A stretch of 20,143 bases of DNA. Origin: Nitrospina sp. (GTDB lineage: Bacteria > Nitrospinota > Nitrospinia > Nitrospinales > VA-1). A program made the position numbers and the translations under genes. The stretch covers positions 1-20,143 of the forward strand of contig DODH01000314.1 of NCBI GenBank assembly GCA_003545625.1. The letters run 5' to 3'. Below, one piece after another: positions 7,509 through 15,275 of this stretch. The notes below the pieces were generated by a model. It was not told the origin of the DNA. It made no database searches and saw only the letters and a program-made list of their open reading frames with translations. Numbering within the stretch: position 1 is the stretch's first letter; each line of letters starts with the position of its first letter.

Positions 7509-9671
7509 ATGACTCTTGAAAATTTAAATCCCCAGCAATTGCAGGCGGTGCGCCATAGCGAGGGACCGCTGATGGTGGTGGCGGGAGCGGGTTCCGGGAA
7601 AACGCGTGTAATCACTTGCCGAATTGCCCATCTCATTAAGGAGAAGGGTATTTCTCCGGAAAGTATCCTGGCTATTACATTTACCAACAAGGCGGCAGGA
7701 GAAATGAAGGAACGTGTCCGAAATATGTTGGATCTTCGTGGTGCCTTCCCATGGGTTAGCACCTTCCATTCGTTTTGTTTGAGAATCTTGCGACAACATA
7801 TTTCGGAACTGGGTTTCTCCAATGATTTTGTTATCTATGATGCCCAGGATCAACTGACCTTGGTCAAACAGTGTATGAAGGTGGCACAAATCAGCGCGGA
7901 GGCATTTCCTCCCAAGACCCTTCTCCATCACATTAGTGGATTTAAAAATGATTTCCTTATGCCTGAAGATTTGCAACTGGAGGCGATGCCTTACGGGCAC
8001 CAACTCAAGGCGGCAGGTCTTTATCCTGGTTATCAGTCGGCCCTGAAAAAAAATAATGCTTTGGATTTTGACGATCTGCTGGTTTTTGCGGTTCGGCTTT
8101 TTCAGGAGTGCCCCACTCTACAGAGTTATTACAACGATAAGTTTCGGTACATTCTGGTGGATGAGTTTCAGGATACCAATGCGGCGCAGTACAAGCTGGT
8201 ACGCCTGTTGTCGCAGTCCCATCACAACATTTGCGTTGTGGGTGACGATGACCAGAGCATTTACCGGTGGAGAGGGGCAAATATAGAAAATATTTTGAAG
8301 TTTGAAAATGATTTTCCCGGAACCACGGTGATCAAGCTTGAGGAAAATTACCGTTCCACACAAAATATTTTAAACGCGGCGGGAGGCGTTGTGAGAGAAA
8401 ACAGGAACCGGAGAGATAAAACATTATGGACGAAAAATGAAAAGGGCTCGCCGGTGTTGTGCTACAAGGCTGGGGACGAAAATGATGAGGCGGATTTTGT
8501 TTGCGAAAAAATCCTGGCATTGAACCGTGATGAAGGTTTTAGCTTTAATGAAATGGCGATTCTTTACCGTACCAACGCCCAGTCCCGTGTCATGGAAGAT
8601 ATGTTGAGAAGAAAAGGGCTGCCCTATCAGGTGATAGGAGGACTGCGTTTTTATGAGAGAAGAGAAATCAAGGATGTGCTGGCATACATGCGGGTTGTTT
8701 TGAACCCGAGTGACTCGGTTTCTTTAAAACGAATCCTTAATGTTCCCGCCCGGGGAATCGGTAAGACATCGGTTGAAAAAGTAGAGGCCTATTGCAGGGA
8801 GAAGGGTTTAACGCTCCTGGAGGGGTTGCGCGATAACGAGCAGGGAAAAATGACAGCCCCTGCCGCCGGCAGGAAGATTTCTCAGTTTTTGGAAATCATT
8901 GCCCATCTGGATGCTACCTTTCAACAGGGTAATCCGCTAGATCTTTTGAGAGAGGTGATAGATCGATCGGGTTATGGGGAGATGTTGGAGGCGGAGAATA
9001 CTCACGAGAGTAAGGGGCGCATCGAAAACCTGAACGAATTATTTTCTGCAGTGGAGCAGTCTGTGGAAAATGGGGAAGGCTCCTTGCAGGAGTTCCTGGA
9101 CTCGGCCTCCCTTGTGGCCGACCTGGATAACCTGGATGACGAGCGGGGGGTTCTTCCGTTAATGACTCTGCATACCTGCAAAGGGCTGGAGTTTTCTTCT
9201 GTATTTTTGGTGGGTATGGAAAATGGACTCCTCCCTCACGCCAGTTCCATGTCAGACCCTGAGGAATATGAAGAAGAGAGAAGGTTGTGCTATGTGGGTT
9301 TCACACGAGCCCGGAAAAAACTATTTGTCACCCATGCCAGGCAGAGGAGAATCTTTGGCAATATCTTTAATTACCCGCCTTCAGACTTTCTGCTTTCTAT
9401 TCCCGATGAAGTCATGATTCAGGAATCCAGTGGATTTAACAATGAACCTGAATTTAACGACAACTTTGGGCAATCCATTTCCATTCCCTGTCAGGAAAAA
9501 AGGGATGGCATATATTCGATCGGAACAAAAGTTTTGCACGCGAAGTTTGGCTCGGGAATTGTACTCAACCTTTCAGGAAGGGAAGAAGATTTAAAACTGG
9601 AAGTATTTTTCAAAGCTCCGCATGGGAAAAAGAAGCTCTCCGCCAGCCACGCGAAACTGATTGTTCTTTAA
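7509..9671 (+). CDS. pcrA: UvrD/PcrA-type superfamily 1 DNA helicase
   Basis: A 720-residue ATP-dependent 3'-5' DNA helicase for repair and for clearing replication and transcription conflicts. Motifs in order: Q-motif LNPQQLQAV (6-14), Walker A GAGSGKT (26-32), Ia TFTNKAAGEMKER, II DEFQDT (218-223), III GDDDQSIYRWRGA (245-257), IV LEENYRST, V LMTLHTCKGLEF, VI ERRLCYVGFTRARKKL. The C-terminus holds the small Tudor-like module (GTKVLHAKFGSGIVL) that in PcrA contacts RNA polymerase. Motif V reads LHTCKGLEF where most relatives have LHSAKGLEF. ATG 7509 is preceded by GAAGG at 9 bp spacing; an in-frame TTG at 7488 is less likely. PcrA and UvrD cannot be told apart firmly from sequence. Confidence 0.94.
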   Translation: MTLENLNPQQLQAVRHSEGPLMVVAGAGSGKTRVITCRIAHLIKEKGISPESILAITFTNKAAGEMKERVRNMLDLRGAFPWVSTFHSFCLRILRQHISELGFSNDFVIYDAQDQLTLVKQCMKVAQISAEAFPPKTLLHHISGFKNDFLMPEDLQLEAMPYGHQLKAAGLYPGYQSALKKNNALDFDDLLVFAVRLFQECPTLQSYYNDKFRYILVDEFQDTNAAQYKLVRLLSQSHHNICVVGDDDQSIYRWRGANIENILKFENDFPGTTVIKLEENYRSTQNILNAAGGVVRENRNRRDKTLWTKNEKGSPVLCYKAGDENDEADFVCEKILALNRDEGFSFNEMAILYRTNAQSRVMEDMLRRKGLPYQVIGGLRFYERREIKDVLAYMRVVLNPSDSVSLKRILNVPARGIGKTSVEKVEAYCREKGLTLLEGLRDNEQGKMTAPAAGRKISQFLEIIAHLDATFQQGNPLDLLREVIDRSGYGEMLEAENTHESKGRIENLNELFSAVEQSVENGEGSLQEFLDSASLVADLDNLDDERGVLPLMTLHTCKGLEFSSVFLVGMENGLLPHASSMSDPEEYEEERRLCYVGFTRARKKLFVTHARQRRIFGNIFNYPPSDFLLSIPDEVMIQESSGFNNEPEFNDNFGQSISIPCQEKRDGIYSIGTKVLHAKFGSGIVLNLSGREEDLKLEVFFKAPHGKKKLSASHAKLIVL

Positions 9672-9702
9672 AGAATAGTGCCCGGTTCGGCGAGAATGGG
9701 TG

Positions 9703-11004
9703 TTACCCCGCTGCGGTCTTTAGAGATCGTTTCAAAATGAATTCTAGTTTAGCTTTTGCCCCCAGAGAAAGTCTCAAGTTCAATACGATCCCATTGGGGT
9801 TGTAATCCTCTTTTAATACCAGGGCGAATTTCCGTATTTCCTGAACGAGGATGGCCTGAGAGTGGTCGAGTTCGAGGCGGTAAGGGACTAGTTTTTTCTC
9901 ATAGTGGTAGATAATTTTCTGGCGGAGCGATTCAACGCCTTGTCCTGTTTGGCAGGAAATGCCAACTGAAGAGGGAAAAGCATGAAGAGCCCGATCCAGA
10001 ATTTCCATATCTGGCAAGGCGTCAATTTTATTAAAGGCGATGACAATGTCGATATCGTCTGCACCCATTTGCTGGAGAAGATCATTGGCGGTGCGCATTT
10101 GTTCGGTATATTCAGGATGGCTGAGGTCCACGACATGGATCAACAAGTTGGCATCGCGGACCTCGTCCAGGGTACTCTTAAACGAAGCGACTAGATCATG
10201 AGGTAGTTTGTTGATCAGTCCTACCGTGTCGGATAGTAATACTGGGTAGGGAAAATTTTTCTTAATCTTGCGCACGGTCGCATCCAGGGTTGCGAAGAGT
10301 TTATCCTCGACCAGCGTATCGGCACCTGTCAGGCAATTCATCAAGCTGGATTTCCCTGCGTTGGTGTAACCGACTAATGCCACTTTATAAGTTTCTGCTC
10401 GATTTTTTCGCTGGGTCTTTTTTTCCTTGTCGATTTGAACGAGCTTTTTTTCCAGCTTGTTGATTTGACTGCGGATCATTCGGCGGTCCAGCTGGATCTG
10501 TGTTTCCCCCACGTCTTTCATGCCAATTCCGCCGCGTTGCCGGGAAAGATGTCCCCACATCCGGGTAAGACGGGGGAGCTCATATTTCAGACTGGCTAGT
10601 TCAACCTGAGTTTTCGCTTCCCGGGTCCGGGCGTGATCTCTAAAAATTTCCAGGATAATCCAGGGCCGGTCCATTACCCTGCACTTAAGGATTTTTTCCA
10701 GCTCCCGGTTCTGGCGGGGCGAAAGTTCCTCGTCAAAGATGACCGTTTCGGGATTATGGTGCTCGACAGCCTGCTTGATCTCTTCCACTTTTCCGCTACC
10801 CACAAAAGTTTTAGGATTGATCTCTGTCAAGCGCTGGGTAAATGTGGCAACCGGACTATACTGAGCGGTGGTGGCGAGCCCTTTCAGTTCCTCCAGTGAA
10901 ATTCCAGCAGGAGGAGATGAAACGCCTGGCATACTAACCCCTACTAATATGGCTTTCGGTTTTAAAGGTCGGGTATTTATGTGATTTGGTGATTTAGATT
11001 TCAT
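9703..11004 (-). CDS. hflX: GTPase HflX
   Basis: A 433-residue ribosome-associated GTPase that splits stalled or stressed 70S ribosomes. The N-terminal HflX domain has KTFVGSGKVEEI and FDEELSPRQNRELE (about 89-104). The linker has the diagnostic GGIGMKDVGETQIQLDRR (158-175). The G domain follows with G1 GYTNAGKS (212-219), FATLDAT, G3 DTVG (259-262) and G4 NKID (325-328). The start ATG at 11004 has no clear Shine-Dalgarno, but a TATAAT hexamer lies 13-18 bp upstream. It converges with pcrA, leaving only a 31-bp spacer, and lies 111 bp downstream of the broken cyclic-nucleotide-binding gene on the same strand. Confidence 0.96.
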   Translation of the reverse strand: MKSKSPNHINTRPLKPKAILVGVSMPGVSSPPAGISLEELKGLATTAQYSPVATFTQRLTEINPKTFVGSGKVEEIKQAVEHHNPETVIFDEELSPRQNRELEKILKCRVMDRPWIILEIFRDHARTREAKTQVELASLKYELPRLTRMWGHLSRQRGGIGMKDVGETQIQLDRRMIRSQINKLEKKLVQIDKEKKTQRKNRAETYKVALVGYTNAGKSSLMNCLTGADTLVEDKLFATLDATVRKIKKNFPYPVLLSDTVGLINKLPHDLVASFKSTLDEVRDANLLIHVVDLSHPEYTEQMRTANDLLQQMGADDIDIVIAFNKIDALPDMEILDRALHAFPSSVGISCQTGQGVESLRQKIIYHYEKKLVPYRLELDHSQAILVQEIRKFALVLKEDYNPNGIVLNLRLSLGAKAKLEFILKRSLKTAAG

Positions 11005-11115
11005 GAGTTAAGCGGATTATAACGTATATCGGGAAGTGACAGGGATGGATTTTATGGTTATGAAATGGGAGGAAAATCCGGGAAAAGGAAGATGCGTAGC
11101 CAGACTGGAGTGTTT

Positions 11116-11620
11116 TCAGTCTTTTTGGATGCTGGCCTTTAATTTAATATATTTGCTATTCATATCATCCAATCTCTGGACGAGGGTCAGAATCAACTGT
11201 GTTTGAAATTTCTTTTGGATCACCAGGTTAAATTTTTCTATGATTTCCGTGGTGATTTTCATGACCACAACTTGTGGGGGAGTTGGCAAGGGCGTTGGTA
11301 TTTCTGGGACGATTGCTGATCAAAGAAACTTCGCCGAAAATCGACCCGGCTTTTAGTTCTGCGATGGTAATCTCTTCTGGTTCCTGAAGAGAGATGTGTC
11401 CTTCCTGAACGGGGGCCAAAGTTGATTTAGTAATTCGAATGGATCCCGTCAGAACCACGAATAGGGCGGACCCACTTTCCCCTTCTGCAATGATGGTTTC
11501 TCCTTCCTTGTATTTTTCAAAAATTCCGGAGGTGTTTACCAGCTTGGATTTTTCATCGTCTGAAAATTCCTGGAAAAAGGGCAATCGTTCAATGAATTCC
11601 AGAATAGGATTTTTATCCAA
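11116..11620 (-). pseudogene. Cyclic-nucleotide-binding-domain protein, frameshifted
   Basis: A Crp-type cNMP-binding domain protein of 167 residues if one base is removed. The first frame starts at a TTG (11620) behind a strong Shine-Dalgarno (AGAGG, 6 bp spacing). It contains the barrel motifs EGETIIAEGESGSALFVV and the phosphate-binding cassette GSIFGEVSLISNRPRNTNA, then becomes nonsense and stops at 11228. The neighbouring frame continues the family pattern at once with VVVMKITTEIIEKFNLVIQ and ends at TGA 11116-11118 after a helical tail. The break maps to the G5 run at 11276-11280 (C5 on the coding strand); four bases would restore ANSPQVVVMKIT. No DNA-binding domain follows, so an intact form would be a stand-alone sensor or adaptor. 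Real mutation and assembly error are both possible. Confidence 0.8.
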
Positions 11621-11781
11621 ATCACACCTCTAGGTCAATAATATCAATGGAAACAACTGAAAAGGTCACAACCACTTATAGAAAATACATTATCCGTCAT
11701 GCACCCTTTTTTCCAGATTTGTTTTCATATTTTGTGGTCAGCAAATCAATGAAGGACTGCGTTGCTTCCATTTGTCTTGAA

Positions 11782-12083
11782 TTATGGTTCCTTCATCTCT
11801 CGCTTTATTTCTTCCATGATGCGTTGCATCTCCAGGCGAATTTGCTCCATTTCTTCTCGCAAGATTTCCTGTTCTAAAATCATTTCTTTACGTAGGATTT
11901 CCTGCTCTACCAAAGAATCGTCAAGGAGGCTTTTGTCAAATTTTCGGGCTTGAAATCCTGGGCCTGGACAGGGGTAAAGAGAAGAAAACCTTGCAAAAGC
12001 AGGATTCCGATGAAAAAGGTTCCAACTGCCACGCAGGGGACAGTCGAACGACCAGAGAGTCTTTTTAAAGCGGTGCTGTGCAT
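11782..12083 (-). pseudogene. Secreted coiled-coil small protein, frameshifted
   Basis: From ATG 12083 the frame encodes a basic N-terminus (KRLSGRS), a hydrophobic core (VGTFFIGILLLQGFLLF) and a signal-peptidase-like end TPVQA-QD, then stops after about 60 codons. The next frame carries on with a strongly heptad-like acidic/basic helix (VEQEILRKEMILEQEILREE and more) ending in KREMKEP at 11782. Inserting one base near the A3/T4 run at 11938-11944 joins them as KPENFDKSLLDDS, giving 100 residues. So it looks like an exported periplasmic coiled-coil protein of unknown function, either broken or mis-assembled. It lies just upstream of the cNMP-binding gene, itself frameshifted, on the same strand. 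Family not recognised. Confidence 0.65.
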
Positions 12084-12124
12084 TGCACCAGTGTAAAATA
12101 TTGAATTATTTAGAGGTATCCTTA

Positions 12125-12133
12125 ATTATAACA
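12125..12133 (-). promoter_or_regulatory. Putative extended -10 element for the coiled-coil / cNMP-binding genes
   Basis: On the minus strand this reads TGTTATAAT, an extended -10 (TGn plus perfect TATAAT), about 41 bp upstream of the ATG at 12083. No good -35 hexamer is visible at the right distance, as is usual for extended -10 promoters. Confidence 0.35.
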
Positions 12134-12284
12134 ACTTATCGGTAAAATGGGCACGAATTTGACCCTGGCTCGCAGATTTCATGCAAAAATAACTAAAAAA
12201 ATAAAATTATTGCAGCAATTTATGCGGGAGGTATCATAAGGAGAACAGCAGGGCATTTTATAAATTTGAAGGAAAAGATGAGCG

Positions 12285-12641
12285 ATGAAGATCAGACTAT
12301 CAGAACATGTGGGAACTCACTGTGCGTCCATCGATGATGGGCAGAAGGTGTATCATATGTTTGCTGCGGAATTTAAGAAAGGCAACCCGGTGGAATTGGA
12401 TTTTCAGGAGGTGGAGTCAATATTGACGCCGTTTCTTCACAATTGCATCGGCAAGTTGCTGGATGAGTACCAAAAGGAAACTGTCATGGAGCGATTGATT
12501 CTGTGCAACCTTTCAGCGGAACATTTAAGGCGGGTGAACTTATATATTGACCGGAAAGATCAAGATCAACTTCAAAACGATTCCAGAAATTCCCTGATGG
12601 AATTATTTGAAGAGGATGAATTGGGTGACATCGGTCTTTGA
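12285..12641 (+). CDS. STAS-like domain protein (DUF4325 type)
   Basis: A 118-residue acidic protein. The segments DDGQKVYHMFAAEFKKGNPV, then ELDFQEVESILTPFLHNCIG, then KLLDEY match the STAS-like alpha/beta fold (DUF4325), in which a beta strand ending in LDF leads into a helix starting at the S/TPF-hN-IG motif. Such proteins resemble anti-sigma-factor antagonists and often partner with histidine-kinase-like or DNA-binding regulators, but no partner is visible here. AAGGA lies 11 bp before the ATG. Upstream there is also a GGGAGGT that leads to no start codon. A tandem repeat begins immediately after the stop codon and runs into the TPR gene, so the two are probably one transcript. Confidence 0.6.
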   Translation: MKIRLSEHVGTHCASIDDGQKVYHMFAAEFKKGNPVELDFQEVESILTPFLHNCIGKLLDEYQKETVMERLILCNLSAEHLRRVNLYIDRKDQDQLQNDSRNSLMELFEEDELGDIGL

Positions 12642-12642
12642 G

Positions 12643-12800
12643 AAGGAAATTAAGGAATTGAGAGCGCGGAGTGAAAAGTGGTGCCGAAAAATATTTTTGG
12701 AAACAAGGGCTTGAGGAGTTGAGAACCAGGAGTAAAAAGTGGGATTGAGAAATATTTTTGAAAGCAAGGAGATTAAGGAACTGAGAGATCGGGTGAAATC
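12643..12800 (+). repeat. About 62-bp tandem repeat (2.5 degenerate copies) over the start of the TPR gene
   Basis: Copies begin at AAGG at 12643, 12705 and 12766 (spacings 62 and 61). Shared blocks are AAGG-attAAGGAaTTGAGAg, cGgaGTgAAAAgTGG and GAAAAATATTTTTgGAAACAAGG. The third, partial copy is the coding 5' end of the TPR gene. Translated, copy 1 gives KEIKELRARSEKW, copy 2 gives LEELRTRSKKWD, and the gene itself reads KEIKELRDRVKS. The upstream copies have diverged and carry stop codons, so they look like decayed duplicates of the gene's beginning. Confidence 0.75.
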
Positions 12801-13122
12801 CATGCCCGATGACCCGGCGGCACATTTTAATCTGGGCGCGGAGTATGAAAAAGCGGGTAGGACTGAAGAGGCGGTTCGCGAATTTGAAGAAACTTTAAAG
12901 AGCAATGCAAATTCTGCAGAAGCGCATTTTAACCTGGCGGTCTTGTATGAAAGCATGAACAAGGGGGACAAAGCCATTTTACATATTCTCAAGGCCGGCA
13001 ACCTTTTTGGTAGTAAAAATGACCAAGTGAGCAAGGTGGAAGCCAGAGGGTTGTTAAGAAAGTACTACCGAAAATTTGATGTTAAACCGGAAGATTTTTC
13101 CCAAAGCGATTTGGATATATAA
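12739..13122 (+). CDS. Small TPR-repeat protein
   Basis: A 127-residue soluble helical protein with two recognisable tetratricopeptide units: AAHFNLGAEYEKAGRTEEAV and AEAHFNLAVLYESMNKGDKA, each with the W/L-G-Y-A spacing of TPRs. This suggests a protein-protein scaffold. The start is a GTG at 12739 (or TTG at 12745); no ATG exists before codon 22. The start lies at the junction of a 62-bp tandem repeat whose previous copy also contains a GTG in the same context. A charged tail (VKPEDFSQSDLDI) ends the protein. It follows the STAS-like gene by 97 bp and converges with trmL. Partner unknown. Confidence 0.75.
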   Translation: MGLRNIFESKEIKELRDRVKSMPDDPAAHFNLGAEYEKAGRTEEAVREFEETLKSNANSAEAHFNLAVLYESMNKGDKAILHILKAGNLFGSKNDQVSKVEARGLLRKYYRKFDVKPEDFSQSDLDI

Positions 13123-13175
13123 GTAGGCTATCTTGATGAAGCCCATCTTGCGTTGGGAGAAAAAAGTTTTGCGGC

Positions 13176-13640
13176 TTATACTCCCAATTGCCGGATGGCC
13201 TCATAAATGACTATGCTCACAGTATTGGCGATATTGATAGACCGCACCCGTTCATCGTATTGGGGAATGCGGTACGTCTGCTCCTTATTTGACTGAATGA
13301 GGTTCCGAGGAAGCCCCCGGGTTTCACTACCAAAAAACAGATAGGCTCCTGGCTGGAATTTATGCTGGAAAAAATCTTTCCCTCCTTTGGTGGAGAAAAA
13401 TACCTTTTGAGCGGATTGAGGAATTTTTTGTAAAAACGTTTCAAGGTCGGAATAGGTTTTGACATTTACGTGTTTCCAGTAATCCAGACCCGCGCGTTTA
13501 AGCTGGCTGTTGCTGATTTCGAACCCCAGCGGTTCTATCAGATGCAGGGTGCTTTGGGTTGCAAGGCACAACCTCCCAATTGTTCCTGTATTCATGGGAA
13601 TTTCCGGTTCCACTAAAACGACATTTAACTCATGTGGCAT
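13176..13640 (-). CDS. trmL: tRNA (cytidine/uridine-34 2'-O)-methyltransferase TrmL
   Basis: A 154-residue SPOUT methyltransferase that 2'-O-methylates the wobble base of some leucine tRNAs using S-adenosylmethionine. Visible: the N-terminal VVLVEPEIPMNTGTIGRLC; the knot motifs GSETRGLPRNLI (near 103-114) and RIPQYDERVRSINIANTVSI (near 123-142). The length is that of the family. ATG 13640 is the clear start. The 259 bp between it and the divergent CBS gene hold an AT-rich stretch with no confident promoter. Confidence 0.95.
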   Translation of the reverse strand: MPHELNVVLVEPEIPMNTGTIGRLCLATQSTLHLIEPLGFEISNSQLKRAGLDYWKHVNVKTYSDLETFLQKIPQSAQKVFFSTKGGKDFFQHKFQPGAYLFFGSETRGLPRNLIQSNKEQTYRIPQYDERVRSINIANTVSIVIYEAIRQLGV

Positions 13641-13899
13641 GGGCTTTTTCTGGGTTGGGGGCTGTTCCTGTTAAATCGTAGATTTTATAACAAAAACGGG
13701 ATGAATCAATAACTCCTTTACATTCCACAAGTTGTGTCTCATCTTTTCCTATTGTTTGCTTCCGCAGTTTTCAAAATGTTTTAGCCGCATTAAAAAATGT
13801 GTAAATGAGTGAATCTCCGGCTCTCATCGGGCATCAAAGAAATATGAACATCAATCAGCTTCTTCATGATCTTGAAGCCTTGCAAAAAAGGAGAGGAAC

Positions 13900-14292
13900 A
13901 TGGATGAAATAGGCGATTATATGATATCTCCCATCCTGAGTATAGATCTAGAATCTTCTGTTCAGGAGGCCGCCCAGTTTATGGTGGCACACAACATTGG
14001 GTCTGTACTGGTAAAAGAATTTGAAGAGTATGTGGGTATTGTGACTGAAACGGCCCTGACCCGCAAGGTGCTTGGAAAAGGATTGAATGCTGAATCCACG
14101 CCGGTTTCGGAAATCATGACAAGTCCTATTCTTTCATTGGATTGTTATTTGCCTGTGGAAGAGGCGAACCGTTTTATGCATAAAAACAAGATTCGACACC
14201 TTGCGGTTACGGAGGAGGAGAAAATAGTGGGAATCCTTTCGGTGAAAGACCTGGTTTCCTATTTCTCCAGGGATTTTCGTATGCAGGAATAG
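13900..14292 (+). CDS. Twin CBS-domain protein
   Basis: A 130-residue protein made of two CBS repeats (about 5-62 and 68-126) and nothing else. The pattern recurs as YMISPILSIDLESSVQEAAQ and IMTSPILSLDCYLPVEEANR, each followed by a GIVTETAL or GILSVKDL end. Paired CBS domains bind adenosine nucleotides such as AMP or ATP and usually act as energy-state sensors for partner proteins. A strong AGGAG precedes the ATG by 8 bp. The zinc-ribbon gene starts 11 bp after the stop, which suggests one operon. Confidence 0.9.
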   Translation: MDEIGDYMISPILSIDLESSVQEAAQFMVAHNIGSVLVKEFEEYVGIVTETALTRKVLGKGLNAESTPVSEIMTSPILSLDCYLPVEEANRFMHKNKIRHLAVTEEEKIVGILSVKDLVSYFSRDFRMQE

Positions 14293-14303
14293 TTGATTCA
14301 AGT

Positions 14304-14486
14304 ATGGAGCAGCACGAGAAATTTTTTAACTGTCCCCATTGCGGCACGATCATTTCTGTCCTCTTGGATTTATCTATTCCGAACCAGGAATATACAGAAG
14401 ATTGCGAAGTCTGTTGCCGTCCGATAGAGATAAGATATGAAGTCGGAGTAGATGGCGAAATCGACTTTGAGGGCGGGCGGAGTTGA
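14304..14486 (+). CDS. CPXCG motif-containing cysteine-rich small protein
   Basis: A 60-residue protein with two zinc-knuckle pairs: NCPHCG (Cys10, Cys13) and DCEVCCRP (Cys34, Cys37, plus Cys38). Between them lies a short strand region, and a PIEIRYEV-type strand follows the second pair. This matches the CPXCG family (PF14255), a small zinc ribbon of unknown role that is often paired with other small proteins. It is downstream of the CBS gene in the same operon. Confidence 0.88.
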   Translation: MEQHEKFFNCPHCGTIISVLLDLSIPNQEYTEDCEVCCRPIEIRYEVGVDGEIDFEGGRS

Positions 14487-14532
14487 CAGGAAGGGTTTGT
14501 TTAGAGCAAGACCTTGTTGTGGCGAGGGCGAT

Positions 14533-15237
14533 TTATTTTTTAACTTTTTTCCGCCTTGTTTTTTTCTCAATCACCTTGTTCACTTTGAAGTTATCCGGTC
14601 CTTCCCATGTTACTTCGAGATAGGGAGGGAATTGGGTAGCCCTGTCGATTTCGGCGGACTCGACTTGTTCCGGGGTGAGGTTCAGCACCTGGGATAGATC
14701 GACCCCATTTAAGCGTACATCAATCAGGTCTGCGTGTTCAAAATTTGCTCCTGTCACATTGGCCAGGTTAAAGTCGGCAGCTACCAGGTTCGCTTCAGTA
14801 AAGTCGGCCTCCAGCAGGTTTGCTTCATTGAACCTGGCTTCGTTTAAAATGGCCCAGCTGAAATCTGCCCAGCGAAGGTCTGCTTCAGAAAAATCTGTCG
14901 CGATCAACTGGGCATCGGCAAAATAGGCATCATGCAGGTCGGCCTTTGACAGGTTGGCTTCCGTTAGATCTGCTTCGATAAAACTCGCGTTACTCAAATT
15001 GGCCCCGCTCAGGTTTGTGTTGTTGAGGTTTGCTTTTGCCATTTTAGCGTCATGCAAATCCAGTCCTTCCAAGTCCAAGTCGGCTAAGACTGCCCCAAAA
15101 AGATTGTCTTTGGCATCGAGCACCTTCTTTTGCTCGGCATTTTTCTTGGCTTCCAGGCGCTCAAGTTCCCTGACTTCCGCTTCGCTGAATTCAAGTTCCT
15201 GGGACTCGCCAGATTTTGGTCGGGCTTCTTCTGCCAT
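14533..15237 (-). CDS. Pentapeptide-repeat protein
   Basis: A 234-residue protein. Residues 50-185 consist of some 25 pentapeptides of the A(D/N)LXX type (ANLNNTNLSGANLSNASFIE and onward), forming a right-handed quadrilateral beta helix. The N-terminus is a charged helix rich in Glu and Lys (EVRELERLEAKKNAEQKK). The tail has LTPEQVESAEIDRATQFPPY, the usual end of such proteins, and then a basic KKTRRKKVKK. Role unknown; some relatives mimic DNA and inhibit gyrase. There is no signal peptide, so it should be cytoplasmic. It starts 38 bp after the CobW-type GTPase gene on the same strand. Confidence 0.92.
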   Translation of the reverse strand: MAEEARPKSGESQELEFSEAEVRELERLEAKKNAEQKKVLDAKDNLFGAVLADLDLEGLDLHDAKMAKANLNNTNLSGANLSNASFIEADLTEANLSKADLHDAYFADAQLIATDFSEADLRWADFSWAILNEARFNEANLLEADFTEANLVAADFNLANVTGANFEHADLIDVRLNGVDLSQVLNLTPEQVESAEIDRATQFPPYLEVTWEGPDNFKVNKVIEKKTRRKKVKK

Positions 15238-15275
15238 GAGCGTATTTTAAATTCAAAAGGGGGCAATCGCAACCA

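Noticed and set aside
11102..11127. AGACTG / CAGTCT hairpin followed by T5 on the plus strand
   Set aside because: No plus-strand gene precedes it, and on the minus strand, where the cNMP-binding gene ends, there is no U tract; the stem is only 6 bp.
12278..12333. Second ATG reading MSDEDQTIRTCGNSLCVHR, resembling a MazE-type GNSL motif
   Set aside because: It stops after 19 residues and overlaps the longer STAS-like frame, which has the better family match; the resemblance is too short.
13805..13912. 35-codon plus-strand ORF (MSESPALIGHQRN...) overlapping the CBS gene start
   Set aside because: No Shine-Dalgarno at either possible ATG, and it overlaps the well-supported AGGAG-ATG start of the CBS gene in another frame.
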